36,522 bases of DNA from CANJSG01 sp038203875 (GCA_038203875.1 JBBRDN010000019.1:1-36522); one strand, 5' to 3'; counted from the first letter of the stretch, positions 1 through 10,808 are shown. A program made the numbers and translations. Notes: a model not told the origin generated them from the letters alone.

Positions 1-252
1 TCCCGGCGCGACTATGAATTCTTCCAGCGTCAACCCGACGACGAGATGCTCGTGGGCCTTGATGGCCGCGCAGACGACGTCGTTGCCACGGCCGATGGTG
101 AAGGTGGAACCGTGACCTGTCAGAGCCGTGTCCGTGTGGAGGATGACGTAGGCGGAGGAGTAGTCCGGATCGGGGTTCATCGCATCCGATCCATCCAACT
201 CGCGGGAAGTTGGGAAGCGGATGTCGCGGATCTCAAGGCGTGTGATGCGCAT
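1..252 (-). CDS. L-fuconate dehydratase, N-terminal part (partial gene)
   Basis: The minus strand reads an open frame from an ATG at 252 to the window edge, giving 84 residues that begin MRITRLEIRDIRFPTSRELD and contain DYSSAYVILHTD and a TIGRGNDVVCAAI segment. This matches the N-terminal capping domain of L-fuconate dehydratases (enolase superfamily, mandelate racemase group; relatives of human ENOSF1). The enzyme converts L-fuconate to 2-keto-3-deoxy-L-fuconate in cytoplasmic fucose breakdown. The catalytic barrel lies outside the window, so metal ligands and the catalytic Lys/His cannot be checked. It is divergent from ygiQ across a 152-base gap. The family call rests on recall of conserved N-terminal motifs; another sugar-acid dehydratase of the superfamily is the main alternative. 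Confidence 0.8.
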   Translation of the reverse strand, partial: MRITRLEIRDIRFPTSRELDGSDAMNPDPDYSSAYVILHTDTALTGHGSTFTIGRGNDVVCAAIKAHEHLVVGLTLEEFIVAPG

Positions 253-404
253 GGTGATGCCGCAAACATGACGACCCCGTTCAAGGACTGGAAGCGCCGG
301 ATTCGACGCGGGAATGTTTCGCCGAGCCGGCTCGCCTTACCGGACAAGAATTGTCCGCTTCCGGTTGCCTTGAGGGCGTCGATTGATCATTCTTTGCAAC
401 AGTT

Positions 405-2219
405 ATGTCCGTCTCTTCGATCAATTTTAAGCCAAAGCCCAAGGCCAAGCCCGCGGCGAAGTCGGGCGACTTCCTCCCAATGTCGCGTGCCGAGATGGAA
501 GCGCGCGGATGGACCGAGTTGGACGTGCTCATCATCACCGGAGACGCCTACGTGGATCATCCGTCGTTCGGCGCCGCCATGATTGGGCGCGTTCTGGAAG
601 CGGAGGGGCTTCGCGTCGGGATCATCGCGCAGCCCGACTGGACGAACATCGAGTCCATCCAGACGATGGGGACTCCCAAGCTCTTCGTCGGTGTTTCGGC
701 CGGCAACCTGGACTCGATGCTGTCGAACTACACCGCCGCACGACACAAGCGGAAGGATGACGTCTACAGCGAAGGCGGCGTGCCCGGCAAACGGCCCAAC
801 CATGCGGCGGTTGTCTATTCGCAGATGAGCCGGCGTGCGTTTCCCGGCGTGCCGGTCGTGCTCGGCGGGATGGAAGCCTCCATGCGCCGGGTGGCGCATT
901 ACGACTACTGGGAGGACAAGCTGAAGCCTTCGATCATGGCCGACGCCAAGGCCGATCTTCTGGTCTACGGCATGGGTGAAATCCCTGTGCGCGAGATCGT
1001 GAAGCGTCTCCGTGAGGACAACCGCGACTTCAGCGGCATCCGTGGCACGGCACTATTCCTCGGCAGCAAGGCCACCGCCGCGGCTGACTTCAAAGACTGC
1101 ATCATGCTTCCTTCATGGGAAGACCTGCAGGCCGACAAGAAGCACCTGATGCGCCTGACCAAGGTCGTCGAGGCGCAGATGACGCCTCATTGCGGCAAAC
1201 GCATGGTGCAGATGCACGGCAACCGCGCCGTCATCATGGAAGCCCCTGCGTTCCCCGTGGACGGTCCGGACCTCGACGCGCTTTACGAACTTCCTTTCCA
1301 GCGTGCGTCGCATCCCAGCTACAAGGAACCGGTTCCCGGTTTCGCCACGATCAAGGATTCGATCATCGTTTCGCGTGGTTGCGCCGGCGGCTGCACGTTC
1401 TGCGGACTCGGATTCCATCAGGGCAAATTTCTCTCCAGCCGCAGTGTGGATTCCGTGCTCAAGGAAGTCCGCAAGCTGGCGGAGTCGGAGAACTTTCGCG
1501 GAACAATTTCCGATCTCGGCGGACCCACGGCGAATCTCTATGCCGCGAAGAACGGGCATGCCGACGAGTGCAAGAAGTGCCATCGCCCGAGCTGCCTATG
1601 GCCTTCGATCTGTCCGGTGTTCGAGATCAACGAAGACCAGGGCATCGACCTTCTCAAAGGCGCCCGCACGCAGAAGGGCGTCAAACACGTCTTCGTCCAG
1701 TCGGGCATCCGCATGGATGTCGCGCTGCGCACGCCCGAATACATGAAGGAGCTCGTGCAGCACCACGTCTCCGGCCACATGAAGGTCGCTCCCGAGCACA
1801 TGCATCCGGATGTCCTCCGGCGCATGCGCAAGCCCGCAGGCGACTTCCAGGGCTTCATGGAAAAGTTCTTCGAGCTCAGCGAGGAAGCCGGCAAGGAGCA
1901 GTATCTGGTGCCCTACTTCATCTCCAGCTTTCCCGGTTGCACCGAGAAGGAGATGGGCGCGGTCGAACAGTTCCTGAAGAAGGAAGGATGGAACCTCCAG
2001 CAGGTGCAGGACTTCATCCCGCTCCCGATGACCGGTTCGGCGGCGATGTATGTCACGGGCCTCGATATCAACAGCGAGCTGCCGATCCCCATCACGCGCA
2101 ATGCCGGCGACCGCGAACGGCAGAAGCGGATGCTCCGTCCGAACCCCAACGACAAGGTCCGTCAACGGGGCATGGGCAGCGCGCCGCGGAACGAAGCGCA
2201 GCTCGATACGGTGGAGTGA
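405..2219 (+). CDS. YgiQ family radical SAM protein
   Basis: A 604-residue protein of the YgiQ (UPF0313) radical SAM family. The N-terminal part has the family segment LDVLIITGDAYVDHPSFGAA followed by GRVLEAEGLRVGIIAQPDW. The radical SAM signature CAGGCTFC gives the [4Fe-4S] ligands Cys326, Cys330 and Cys333 (C-x3-C-x2-C). A second Cys-rich stretch (CKKCHRPSCLWPSICP, about residues 389-404) is also seen. The substrate is not established for the family. It is shorter than the E. coli protein (about 740 residues) at the C terminus. The start at 405 is chosen because the GDAYVDHPSFG block then sits a family-like distance from the N terminus; no strong Shine-Dalgarno sequence precedes it. It appears to be transcribed alone, divergent from the fuconate dehydratase gene. 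Confidence 0.93.
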   Translation: MSVSSINFKPKPKAKPAAKSGDFLPMSRAEMEARGWTELDVLIITGDAYVDHPSFGAAMIGRVLEAEGLRVGIIAQPDWTNIESIQTMGTPKLFVGVSAGNLDSMLSNYTAARHKRKDDVYSEGGVPGKRPNHAAVVYSQMSRRAFPGVPVVLGGMEASMRRVAHYDYWEDKLKPSIMADAKADLLVYGMGEIPVREIVKRLREDNRDFSGIRGTALFLGSKATAAADFKDCIMLPSWEDLQADKKHLMRLTKVVEAQMTPHCGKRMVQMHGNRAVIMEAPAFPVDGPDLDALYELPFQRASHPSYKEPVPGFATIKDSIIVSRGCAGGCTFCGLGFHQGKFLSSRSVDSVLKEVRKLAESENFRGTISDLGGPTANLYAAKNGHADECKKCHRPSCLWPSICPVFEINEDQGIDLLKGARTQKGVKHVFVQSGIRMDVALRTPEYMKELVQHHVSGHMKVAPEHMHPDVLRRMRKPAGDFQGFMEKFFELSEEAGKEQYLVPYFISSFPGCTEKEMGAVEQFLKKEGWNLQQVQDFIPLPMTGSAAMYVTGLDINSELPIPITRNAGDRERQKRMLRPNPNDKVRQRGMGSAPRNEAQLDTVE

Positions 2220-2322
2220 TCGCCGGCGGATCCGTTGGTGGGTCTCGTCGGCGCATGGGCTGGTTATTAGACGGCGAATTGCGTTGTCGGATCTTGCATG
2301 GTTCAGCGATGCTATCGGGCTC

Positions 2323-2961
2323 ATGTCATCGAATTCGCCTGACAGTCCGGTAGAGTCCATCACTTCCGTTCCGATGCGCGGCGAGCCGGGCGAGCCCGAC
2401 TTCTCCCGTCCTGTCCGGCTCATGAAGGATTTCGCCGGGCGCGCGGATTTCCCCGAGTGCGTCCTTGGCGAACATGTGGACATCTCCGGCTTCGCCGGCG
2501 TCGTCGTCGCGATCGTGAAGCACTCCATTAAGGTCAAGCCTCCGGAAGGCCTTACGCAGAGTTTCAACGTCAACCGCCTGCGCACCCTGTTCGTCCCGCC
2601 CGCGCCCATTGAAGCGCAGCCCTCCGCCGCGTCCCGGCCGGTCGATTCCGAATCCTCGCCCAGACCGGTCGTGCGCCGCCGGCAGGAGCCCGAGCCCGAC
2701 GCCGCGCCGTCCGAGCAGATCGTTCCCGTGGTGGTCAGGGAAGTCATCGAGGAGCCTGATTTCTCCAAGCCCGTCATCCAGATCCGCGACATGGTGGGCC
2801 GTGAAGATTTCCCCAAGTGCGCCTTCGGCGAACAGGTCGAGATCAACGGTTTCACCGGCGTGGTGGTGGAAATCGTGAAGCAGTCGCTCCGTGTCCGGTC
2901 GTCCGATGGATACCTGCAGAGCTTCAACGGTCCGATCCTGAAGAAGCTCCACGGCGGTTGA
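2323..2961 (+). CDS. Unknown protein made of two tandem ~66-residue repeats
   Basis: Predicted 212-residue soluble protein beginning MSSNSPDSPVESIT; no signal peptide or membrane segment. It contains two similar 66-residue units, at 2392-2589 and 2752-2949. Each starts EPDFS-(R/K)-PV and carries G-R-x-DFP-(E/K)-C, a GE(H/Q)V(D/E)I-(S/N)-GF-(A/T)-GVVV core, I-V-K-(H/Q)-S and a final LQSFN-like block. They are joined by a Pro/Glu/Arg-rich linker. The GVVV-IVK-S-(I/L)-(K/R)-V pattern suggests a small beta-barrel of KOW or SH3-like type, which is inference only. The frame is open further upstream (to 2050), but that would overlap ygiQ; the ATG at 2323 is preferred because the upstream translation resembles nothing and the repeat region begins soon after it. 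I do not recognise the family. Confidence 0.75.
   Translation: MSSNSPDSPVESITSVPMRGEPGEPDFSRPVRLMKDFAGRADFPECVLGEHVDISGFAGVVVAIVKHSIKVKPPEGLTQSFNVNRLRTLFVPPAPIEAQPSAASRPVDSESSPRPVVRRRQEPEPDAAPSEQIVPVVVREVIEEPDFSKPVIQIRDMVGREDFPKCAFGEQVEINGFTGVVVEIVKQSLRVRSSDGYLQSFNGPILKKLHGG
2392..2589 (+). repeat. Protein-level tandem repeat, unit 1
   Basis: Codes for 66 residues from EPDFSRPV to NRLRTL within the 2323-2961 gene. It aligns without gaps to unit 2 (2752-2949), with roughly half of the positions identical. One Cys (in DFPEC) is conserved in both units. Confidence 0.8.
2752..2949 (+). repeat. Protein-level tandem repeat, unit 2
   Basis: Codes for 66 residues from EPDFSKPV to GPILKKL, exactly the same length as unit 1. 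The Cys of DFPKC and the GF-x-GVVV core are retained. The protein ends four residues after this unit. Confidence 0.8.
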
Positions 2962-3010
2962 TCCGTCACCAGTGCGCTTCAATGGAAGCCGCGAAAGGAT
3001 GCTTCGCGCC

Positions 3011-3328
3011 CTATGTCACGGGCGGGGTCGTTGAGGAAAACATCAGCTTCGCGAGCGCTCCCAGGCCGGCGCCGATCAGGTAGACGATCACCGCACAGCC
3101 TCCGATGGCGAACGCCATGTCCATGTTCCGGTCATAGCTCGGCCGGACCCCCAGCCGTTCGCCAAGCGCCGAAATGGGGAACGTCACCAGATAGGAGACG
3201 AGGCCCTTGATCGAAATCCAGCCTCCGCTGGTGGTCTTGCGATCGCGGCCCACGAGGAACACGGCCACGGCCACGTAGACGATGACCAGGACAGTTCCGA
3301 AAATGGATCTGGGAAACCAAGAGGGCAT
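3011..3328 (-). CDS. Small two-helix membrane protein, unknown function
   Basis: A 105-residue protein with two hydrophobic segments: residues about 9-26 (FGTVLVIVYVAVAVFLV) and about 71-94 (AFAIGGCAVIVYLIGAGLGALA). Between them lies a polar loop with GRDRKTTSGGW. No catalytic motif was seen and I do not recognise the family. It is the last gene of the minus-strand cluster with the 3377-3718 and CbrC-like genes, 48 bases downstream of the former, and converges on the repeat protein. The ATG start is the only reasonable one, as the first helix begins at residue 9. Confidence 0.65.
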   Translation of the reverse strand: MPSWFPRSIFGTVLVIVYVAVAVFLVGRDRKTTSGGWISIKGLVSYLVTFPISALGERLGVRPSYDRNMDMAFAIGGCAVIVYLIGAGLGALAKLMFSSTTPPVT

Positions 3329-3376
3329 GGGGATTCAGGGTGGTTCTGGCAGCGATCGATGCGTTTCCGGCGGAGC

Positions 3377-3718
3377 TCAGATCTGGTCGATGTGGAAATG
3401 GTTTCGGCCGCAACGGTTGCAGCGGAAGACCGTCAGGGCCGGACCGGATTCCGCATCGAGCGACTCGAGCAGTCGTGTCGCCGGCATGCCGAACAGCCGC
3501 AACTGGTAGACGATGTGCCAAAGGACTCCGCCTTCGAACTGGGGCCCCAGCGCGCGGATTTCACAGATGCCCATGCGGTTGTCGGGCTTGGCGGGCTGTC
3601 CGCAGCACACCGTTGCGAGAGGTCCCTGCCTGGGAACCAGGTCGATGAAAAGGATGCGTTCTTTCATGGCTCGAGCTGAGGTCGAGGTTGGCCGGATGGC
3701 GGAAGCGTGGGTGGTCAC
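3377..3718 (-). CDS. Unknown protein with C-terminal zinc-knuckle-like Cys pair
   Basis: A 113-residue protein of unknown family. The C terminus FRCNRCGRNHFHIDQI holds a C-x2-C pair and two His, which looks like a small metal site; another Cys pair (TVCCGQ) lies near residue 38. The start is a GTG at 3718 because AGGAG precedes it at 7 bases; an in-frame ATG at 3667 (MKERILFIDL) is the alternative and has a poorer ribosome binding site. It follows the CbrC-like gene by 17 bases, so the two are probably co-transcribed. Confidence 0.65.
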   Translation of the reverse strand: MTTHASAIRPTSTSARAMKERILFIDLVPRQGPLATVCCGQPAKPDNRMGICEIRALGPQFEGGVLWHIVYQLRLFGMPATRLLESLDAESGPALTVFRCNRCGRNHFHIDQI

Positions 3719-3735
3719 AAGGTTTCTCCTTTTGG

Positions 3736-4326
3736 TCAGGTGTCGGTTCGACCCACGGGGCTTTCGTCGAGCAGGTCCACGTAGGCGAGGAGGCTGGATG
3801 AAACGAGCGAGCGGAAGACGAAGGCCGTCGGGTTGCCGTCGCGTTGCAGCGACTCCAACACGCGCCGGGCGGCGCCGCCGGAGATGCCAAGGTCGTGGAC
3901 GACGTAGCTCATCAGCGTGCCCTCCAGATCACGGTAGTGCTCCCGGATCTCTTCGATTCCGAAGGGTCCGACGAAGGCGGCGGGCTCCCCGTCGCAACTG
4001 GGCCAACGTTCCGAGGTCCATGTGCTGAAGCCGGGCGTCCGTGTCGTGATCTCCACGATGGCGGCTTCCGATGCCCCGGCGTCGAAGGCCTCCGAGTCGA
4101 CGAACGTAGCGTCGAACTTGGCGTGGGCCGATCCGTCGGCGATGCACCAGGGGCAAAGCGCGTCCTCCAGCTCGTCTTCGGCGTAGACCGGGCCGGTGTA
4201 GATGAAGCCGCGTGCCTTCATGCAGCAACGGCACTTCGCCGCCGACGCAACGACGCTGCCGCTGCGAAGCGGGTCGGGATGGTGGCGAAAGTTGGGAAGT
4301 CCGGTCGTGGCGTTGTCGGCTTTCAT
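3736..4326 (-). CDS. CbrC family (UPF0167) protein
   Basis: A 196-residue protein matching the CbrC/UPF0167 family. It starts near LPNFRHHPDPLRSGSVV and continues with a C-x2-C pair (Cys32, Cys35), RGFIYTGPVYAEDELEDALC, a second pair (Cys58, Cys61 in CPWC) and IADGSAHAKFDATF. The two Cys pairs probably bind one zinc. E. coli CbrC is linked to colicin E2 tolerance and is controlled by CreBC, but the molecular role is unknown; applying that here would be inference. It is the first gene of a three-gene minus-strand cluster and is divergent from the 4493 gene. The ATG start fits family length; no strong Shine-Dalgarno sequence was seen. Confidence 0.88.
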   Translation of the reverse strand: MKADNATTGLPNFRHHPDPLRSGSVVASAAKCRCCMKARGFIYTGPVYAEDELEDALCPWCIADGSAHAKFDATFVDSEAFDAGASEAAIVEITTRTPGFSTWTSERWPSCDGEPAAFVGPFGIEEIREHYRDLEGTLMSYVVHDLGISGGAARRVLESLQRDGNPTAFVFRSLVSSSLLAYVDLLDESPVGRTDT

Positions 4327-4367
4327 GGCAATAACTGGAACATGCCCGGACTTCCGCGAATCCCGCC

Positions 4368-4385
4368 ATCCGCCCTTGGGCGGAT
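4368..4385. promoter_or_regulatory. Perfect 18-bp dyad between divergent genes (putative operator)
   Basis: ATCCGCCC-TT-GGGCGGAT is a perfect inverted repeat with 8-base arms and a 2-base centre. It lies 42 bases upstream of the CbrC-like gene and about 107 bases upstream of the 4493 gene. The 2-base centre is too tight for a stable RNA loop and no T-run follows, so a dimeric DNA-binding protein site is more likely than a terminator. The regulator is unknown. Confidence 0.45.
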
Positions 4386-4492
4386 ACTACGCCCCGAAAA
4401 CCTCGCCCCGCCTCCGGCCCAAGTCCTATTCCGGTTCCGCGGGGAATGCCCGACATTGTGAGCGTCGAACGAAACATCAACCCACAGAACCC

Positions 4493-4921
4493 ATGAACAC
4501 CGCATCCCCCCAGCTCATCGAAACCCCGGCCAACATCCCCGGAGGCGCCACCTACCAGCACCTCGCCTACGTCGACGCCTACGACGCCGTGCTCAACTGC
4601 GACTACGCGTTCGTGGCCTACAAGGAGACCGACAGCTCCGGCGACTGGCGCGTGCGCATCAAGTCGTCGCAGACCGCCGGCGGCGTCTTCGAACCCGCCA
4701 TGATCAAGACCAACGCGCGCTCCACCGGCGCCCAGGGCAAGGCCTTCTTCGCATGGGGCTACAGCTTCGACCCCAGCCCCTCGGACGCGCGCAACATCCA
4801 GTTCCGCGTCCACGTGGCCAACGGCCAGCCCTCCGAGATCGAGATCCTCGTCCAGCTCCGCAAGGCCGACGGCACCGCCAACGCCGCCAAGTCCGTGAAG
4901 TTTCCCTGGCCGGCCGCCTGA
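4493..4921 (+). CDS. Conserved-looking hypothetical protein
   Basis: A 142-residue protein beginning MNTASPQLIETPANIPGG. No signal peptide or membrane segment; it is rich in polar beta-strand-like stretches (YAFVAYKETD, WRVRIKSS, IQFRVHVANG, IEILVQLRK), suggesting a small all-beta domain. Codon use fits a real gene (strong C/G third positions) and an intrinsic terminator lies about 140 bases downstream, implying its own transcription unit. The ATG at 4493 is chosen because the open frame upstream of it runs back through the divergent gene. I do not recognise the family. Confidence 0.7.
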   Translation: MNTASPQLIETPANIPGGATYQHLAYVDAYDAVLNCDYAFVAYKETDSSGDWRVRIKSSQTAGGVFEPAMIKTNARSTGAQGKAFFAWGYSFDPSPSDARNIQFRVHVANGQPSEIEILVQLRKADGTANAAKSVKFPWPAA

Positions 4922-5061
4922 GCGCGGGCCGGTCTGAGAAACTCCGGCGTCCGACCTTCCCGTGGCCCGGCGAGAAGCCGTCATGAAAGTGACCAGCCCG
5001 GCCCGTGTTCAATTCTGAGAATGGACGGATGTCGTTCGCAATTTCAGACGCCTGGAGGAAC

Positions 5062-5098
5062 ACAGCCCACGGTGAAAGCCGTGGGCTGTTTCTTTTTG
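5062..5098 (+). terminator. Rho-independent terminator
   Basis: An 11-bp perfect stem (5062-5072 with 5079-5089, ACAGCCCACGG / CCGTGGGCTGT) with a 6-base loop is followed by TTCTTTTTG. It ends the 4493 gene and separates it from the kinase gene that starts at 5160. Confidence 0.85.
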
Positions 5099-5159
5099 AA
5101 GATTCCCTGTAACGCCGCCGGGAAAATGCTTCTGGGGTGGGTGAAGACGAACTACGACT

Positions 5160-7741
<2,582 letters not shown>

Positions 7742-7745
<4 letters not shown>

Positions 7746-8494
7746 GCTCATCGGAAGAACCGCCGAACGCCACCCATGCGGGTCGCGGCGACATCTTCGC
7801 CACGACCCGTTGGACCGTGGTGCTCGATGCCGGGCGCAAGTCATCGCCTCACTCCGACCGGGCGCTGGCCGAGTTGTGCCAGACCTACTGGTATCCGCTC
7901 TACGCCTACGTCCGCCGCCAGGGCCGCTCGAAGGAAGACGCCGAGGATCTGGTCCAGGCGTTCTTCACCCGGTTCCTCGAACGCAACCATCTCGAAGGGG
8001 TCTCCGCCGAACGCGGCCGGTTCCGGGCATTCCTGCTCGCGTCGATGAAACACTTCCTCGCGAACGAATGGGACAAGTCGCAGCGCCAGAAACGCGGCGG
8101 CGGCGCGCTGCATCTCTCGCTCGATTGGCAGGACGCGGACGACCGCTACCACTTGGAACCCGCCGATCCGGCGAATCCCGAGCAGGCCTTCGACCGGGAA
8201 TGGGCGCTGGCGTTGCTCCGTCACGTCATCGAACGGCTCCAGGCAGAGTGCATCGTCGAAGGAAAGGCCCCGCTCTTCGAGAGCGCGAAGGATTTCCTGA
8301 CGGCGGGCAGGGACGCGATCCCCTACGCCGAAGCCGCGCGCGCCGCCGACATGGACGAAGGCGCCCTGCGCGTCGCGGTCCACCGCCTCCGCAAGCGCTA
8401 CCGCGAACTCCTGCGCGTCGAGATCGCCCAGACCCTGGCCGATCCCGCGCAGGCCGACGACGAGCTGCGTTCCCTCATGGCGGCGATGGTATAG
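7742..8494 (+). CDS. ECF-type RNA polymerase sigma factor
   Basis: A 250-residue sigma-70 family protein. Region 2 spans about 38-115, with the core-binding helix motif DAEDLVQAFFTRFLER at 66-81. Region 4 spans about 150-228 with a helix-turn-helix around PYAEAARAADMDEGALRVAV and RLRKRYRELL. It is longer than the usual ECF factor (about 190 residues) owing to an insertion between the two regions (about 120-150, an acidic DWQDADDRYHLEP stretch). This resembles the ECF groups of Planctomycetes and Verrucomicrobia that are paired with Ser/Thr kinases. No anti-sigma gene is adjacent, which fits control by phosphorylation. It starts inside the stop codon of the kinase gene. Confidence 0.9.
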
Positions 8495-8555
8495 ACATCA
8501 CGGCATCTTCTCCGTTTGTTACCGTTTCGATCTGTGCTTACTGTCACCGAACGAT

Positions 8556-9845
8556 TTGAAAGCACTGATTGATACCGTTGTCCGTCGCACCAACCGGGCC
8601 TTCCTGGTGGGTGTCCAGCTCAAGGCGGGGGATTCCTTCGACATCCAGGATTCATTGGACGAACTGACCGAGCTGGCGAAGACCGCCGGATTGGAGGTTG
8701 CGGAACGGGGCGTCCAGAAGATTGCTCGGATCACTCCGGCCACCTACATCGGTCCCGGCAAGGCCAAGGAGTTCGCCGACATGTGCAAACTCCTCGGGGT
8801 CGACACGGTGATCTTCGACGATGAGCTGTCGCCGGGGCAGGGACGCAATCTGGAGGAGATATTCGGCTGCCAGGTCATGGACCGGACGGGATTGATCCTG
8901 GAAATCTTCGGCCAACGGGCCCGCACGCGGGAGGGCAAGATGCAGGTCGAACTCGCGCAGCTTCAGTATCTGCTTCCACGCCTGACACGCTTCTGGTCGC
9001 ACTTGTCGCGTCAGCGCGGTTCCACCGGCTCCATCGGCGGTGAAGGCGAGTCCCAGCTCGAGGCCGACCGCCGCAAGACGCAGGAGCGGATCGACAAGAT
9101 CAAGGACGAGCTCGAGATCGTGGAGCGCCAGCGCAAGACGCAGCGGGCCGGTCGGCAGCGCAACCAATGGCCGCTCGCCTCCATCGTCGGCTACACGAAC
9201 GCGGGAAAATCCACGCTGCTCAACCGTCTCACGGGCGCCGCGGTGCTGGCCGAGGACAAGCTGTTTGCCACGCTTGATCCGACGACGCGACGGCTGCGTT
9301 TGCCGACGAACCAGAACGTGCTTTTGAGCGACACCGTCGGGTTCATCCGCAAGCTGCCGCACGGCTTGGTCGAAGCGTTCAAGGCGACGCTGGAAGAGGT
9401 CGTGCAGGCGGACCTGCTCGTCCATGTCGTGGATGTGAGCCATCCGCAGGCCGAGGAGCAGATCGTGGCCGTCAATCTGGTCCTCGAAGAACTCGGCGCG
9501 AGCGGCAAGCCGACGTTGATGGTCTTCAACAAGGCCGACCGGATCTTGGATCCGGCCTTCAAGGCGCGGTTCACGGAGCGTTTTCCAGATTGCGCGATGG
9601 TCTCGGCCCGCACGGGAGAAGGGACGGACGCCTTGATGGCGGAGATCGGAACCAGGCTCCGGCCCATCCGCGAATTCGTCGAACTGGCCGTGCCCTACGG
9701 AAGCTCCGCCGTGATCGCGCGACTTCACGAGGTGGCGCAGGTGATCGATGCGGACTACCAGGGCGCGGAGAACGCCCTTCTGCGTGCACGGATTCCGCCC
9801 TATCTCCATGCCGAGTTCGCGCCGTTCATCGTCAAGGAACTGTGA
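8556..9845 (+). CDS. hflX: GTPase HflX
   Basis: A 429-residue HflX. The N-terminal glycine-rich nucleotide-binding domain includes YIGPGKAKEF and DDELSPGQGRNLEE; the linker carries GSTGSIGGEGESQLE (about 155-169) and a coiled helix. The GTPase domain has G1 GYTNAGKS (212-219), G2 DPTTR (241-245), G3 DTVGF (259-263) and G4 NKAD (325-328). HflX binds ribosomes and splits stalled 70S particles, especially after heat stress. The start used is TTG at 8556 (TTGAAAGCA), since the family consensus begins at once after it; the codon lacks a clear Shine-Dalgarno sequence, so initiation may be weak. It follows the sigma gene by 61 bases. Confidence 0.95.
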   Translation: MKALIDTVVRRTNRAFLVGVQLKAGDSFDIQDSLDELTELAKTAGLEVAERGVQKIARITPATYIGPGKAKEFADMCKLLGVDTVIFDDELSPGQGRNLEEIFGCQVMDRTGLILEIFGQRARTREGKMQVELAQLQYLLPRLTRFWSHLSRQRGSTGSIGGEGESQLEADRRKTQERIDKIKDELEIVERQRKTQRAGRQRNQWPLASIVGYTNAGKSTLLNRLTGAAVLAEDKLFATLDPTTRRLRLPTNQNVLLSDTVGFIRKLPHGLVEAFKATLEEVVQADLLVHVVDVSHPQAEEQIVAVNLVLEELGASGKPTLMVFNKADRILDPAFKARFTERFPDCAMVSARTGEGTDALMAEIGTRLRPIREFVELAVPYGSSAVIARLHEVAQVIDADYQGAENALLRARIPPYLHAEFAPFIVKEL

Positions 9846-9903
9846 CGCTTCTTGCCGCGCCGGGTATCGGTGTGGCTGACTCTTCTAACATCGATCAACA
9901 CCC

Positions 9904-10803
9904 ATGGGAGGTCCATCCAACCAACCAAACCCGTCAGGTTCCGGCGACGCCCCCGAGGCGAAGCTGAGGATCTACTTTCTCCCGAACCTTCTCACCGCGG
10001 GCAACCTCTTCTGCGGGTTCGTCGCCTTGACCAAGATCGTCGAGGCGAACCTGACTCCCGATGCGTCGGGAATCGTGAACTGGATGCCGATCAAACTGGC
10101 CCTCGGATTCATTCTGCTTGCCTGCATCTTCGACCTCTTTGACGGGCGGGTGGCCCGGATGATCGGGGTGGAAAGCCCGTTCGGCCGCGAGTTTGATTCC
10201 TTGGCGGACGTGGTCTCGTTTGGCGTGGCGCCGGCGTTTCTCGTGCACCGAGTGGTGTTGGCCGACCTGTTCCCCGACCACACGCAGATCGGCTGGCTGA
10301 TCGCATCGGCCTACCTGCTGTGCGGGGCGTTTCGCTTGGCGCGGTTCAATTGTCTGGCGACGATGTCGGGCGGCGGTGGTGGGAAGGAATTCCTCGGCTT
10401 TCCCATTCCGGCCGCGGCGGGGTTGGTCTCGTCGCTGACCCTGCTCGTGATCCAGATGAACGAGAAGGAACGGTCGCTTGGGAACTGGAACTACATGCTG
10501 GGCGCAGTGCTCGTGATGTTGTCCGTGATGATGGTGAGCACCGTGAAATATCCGAGCTTCAAGTCGCTCGGGCTTCGCTCGCGCAGCACGTTCCTCAAGA
10601 CCATGCTCGGGGCGCTCGTGGTCGGCAGCCTGGTGATCTTCCGGGAGAAGCTCCTGTTCTACGTCCTGCCGGCGACCTTCACGTTGTATCTGCTGTGGGG
10701 CTTTGTCCGGACCCGCGTTTCACGCAAGCTGCGTGACGACGTGGAGGAGGATCAGGACGAGGACGAGGACGAAGGAACGGGACCAACGGCGGGAAGGCCG
10801 TAA
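9904..10803 (+). CDS. pssA: CDP-diacylglycerol--serine O-phosphatidyltransferase
   Basis: A 299-residue integral membrane enzyme that makes phosphatidylserine from CDP-diacylglycerol and serine. The CDP-alcohol phosphotransferase motif is complete: D77-x2-D80-G81-x2-A84-R85-x8-G94-x3-D98-x3-D102. The leading segment FLPNLLTAGNLFCGF is typical of bacterial type II PssA. About seven or eight hydrophobic segments follow, with a KEFLGFPIPAAAG block. The C terminus carries an acidic tail (DDVEEDQDEDEDEG) that is not part of the usual core. A phosphatidylserine decarboxylase gene, often next to pssA, is not in the window. The LysE-family gene starts 5 bases after the stop. Confidence 0.92.
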   Translation: MGGPSNQPNPSGSGDAPEAKLRIYFLPNLLTAGNLFCGFVALTKIVEANLTPDASGIVNWMPIKLALGFILLACIFDLFDGRVARMIGVESPFGREFDSLADVVSFGVAPAFLVHRVVLADLFPDHTQIGWLIASAYLLCGAFRLARFNCLATMSGGGGGKEFLGFPIPAAAGLVSSLTLLVIQMNEKERSLGNWNYMLGAVLVMLSVMMVSTVKYPSFKSLGLRSRSTFLKTMLGALVVGSLVIFREKLLFYVLPATFTLYLLWGFVRTRVSRKLRDDVEEDQDEDEDEGTGPTAGRP

Positions 10804-10808
10804 TCCAG

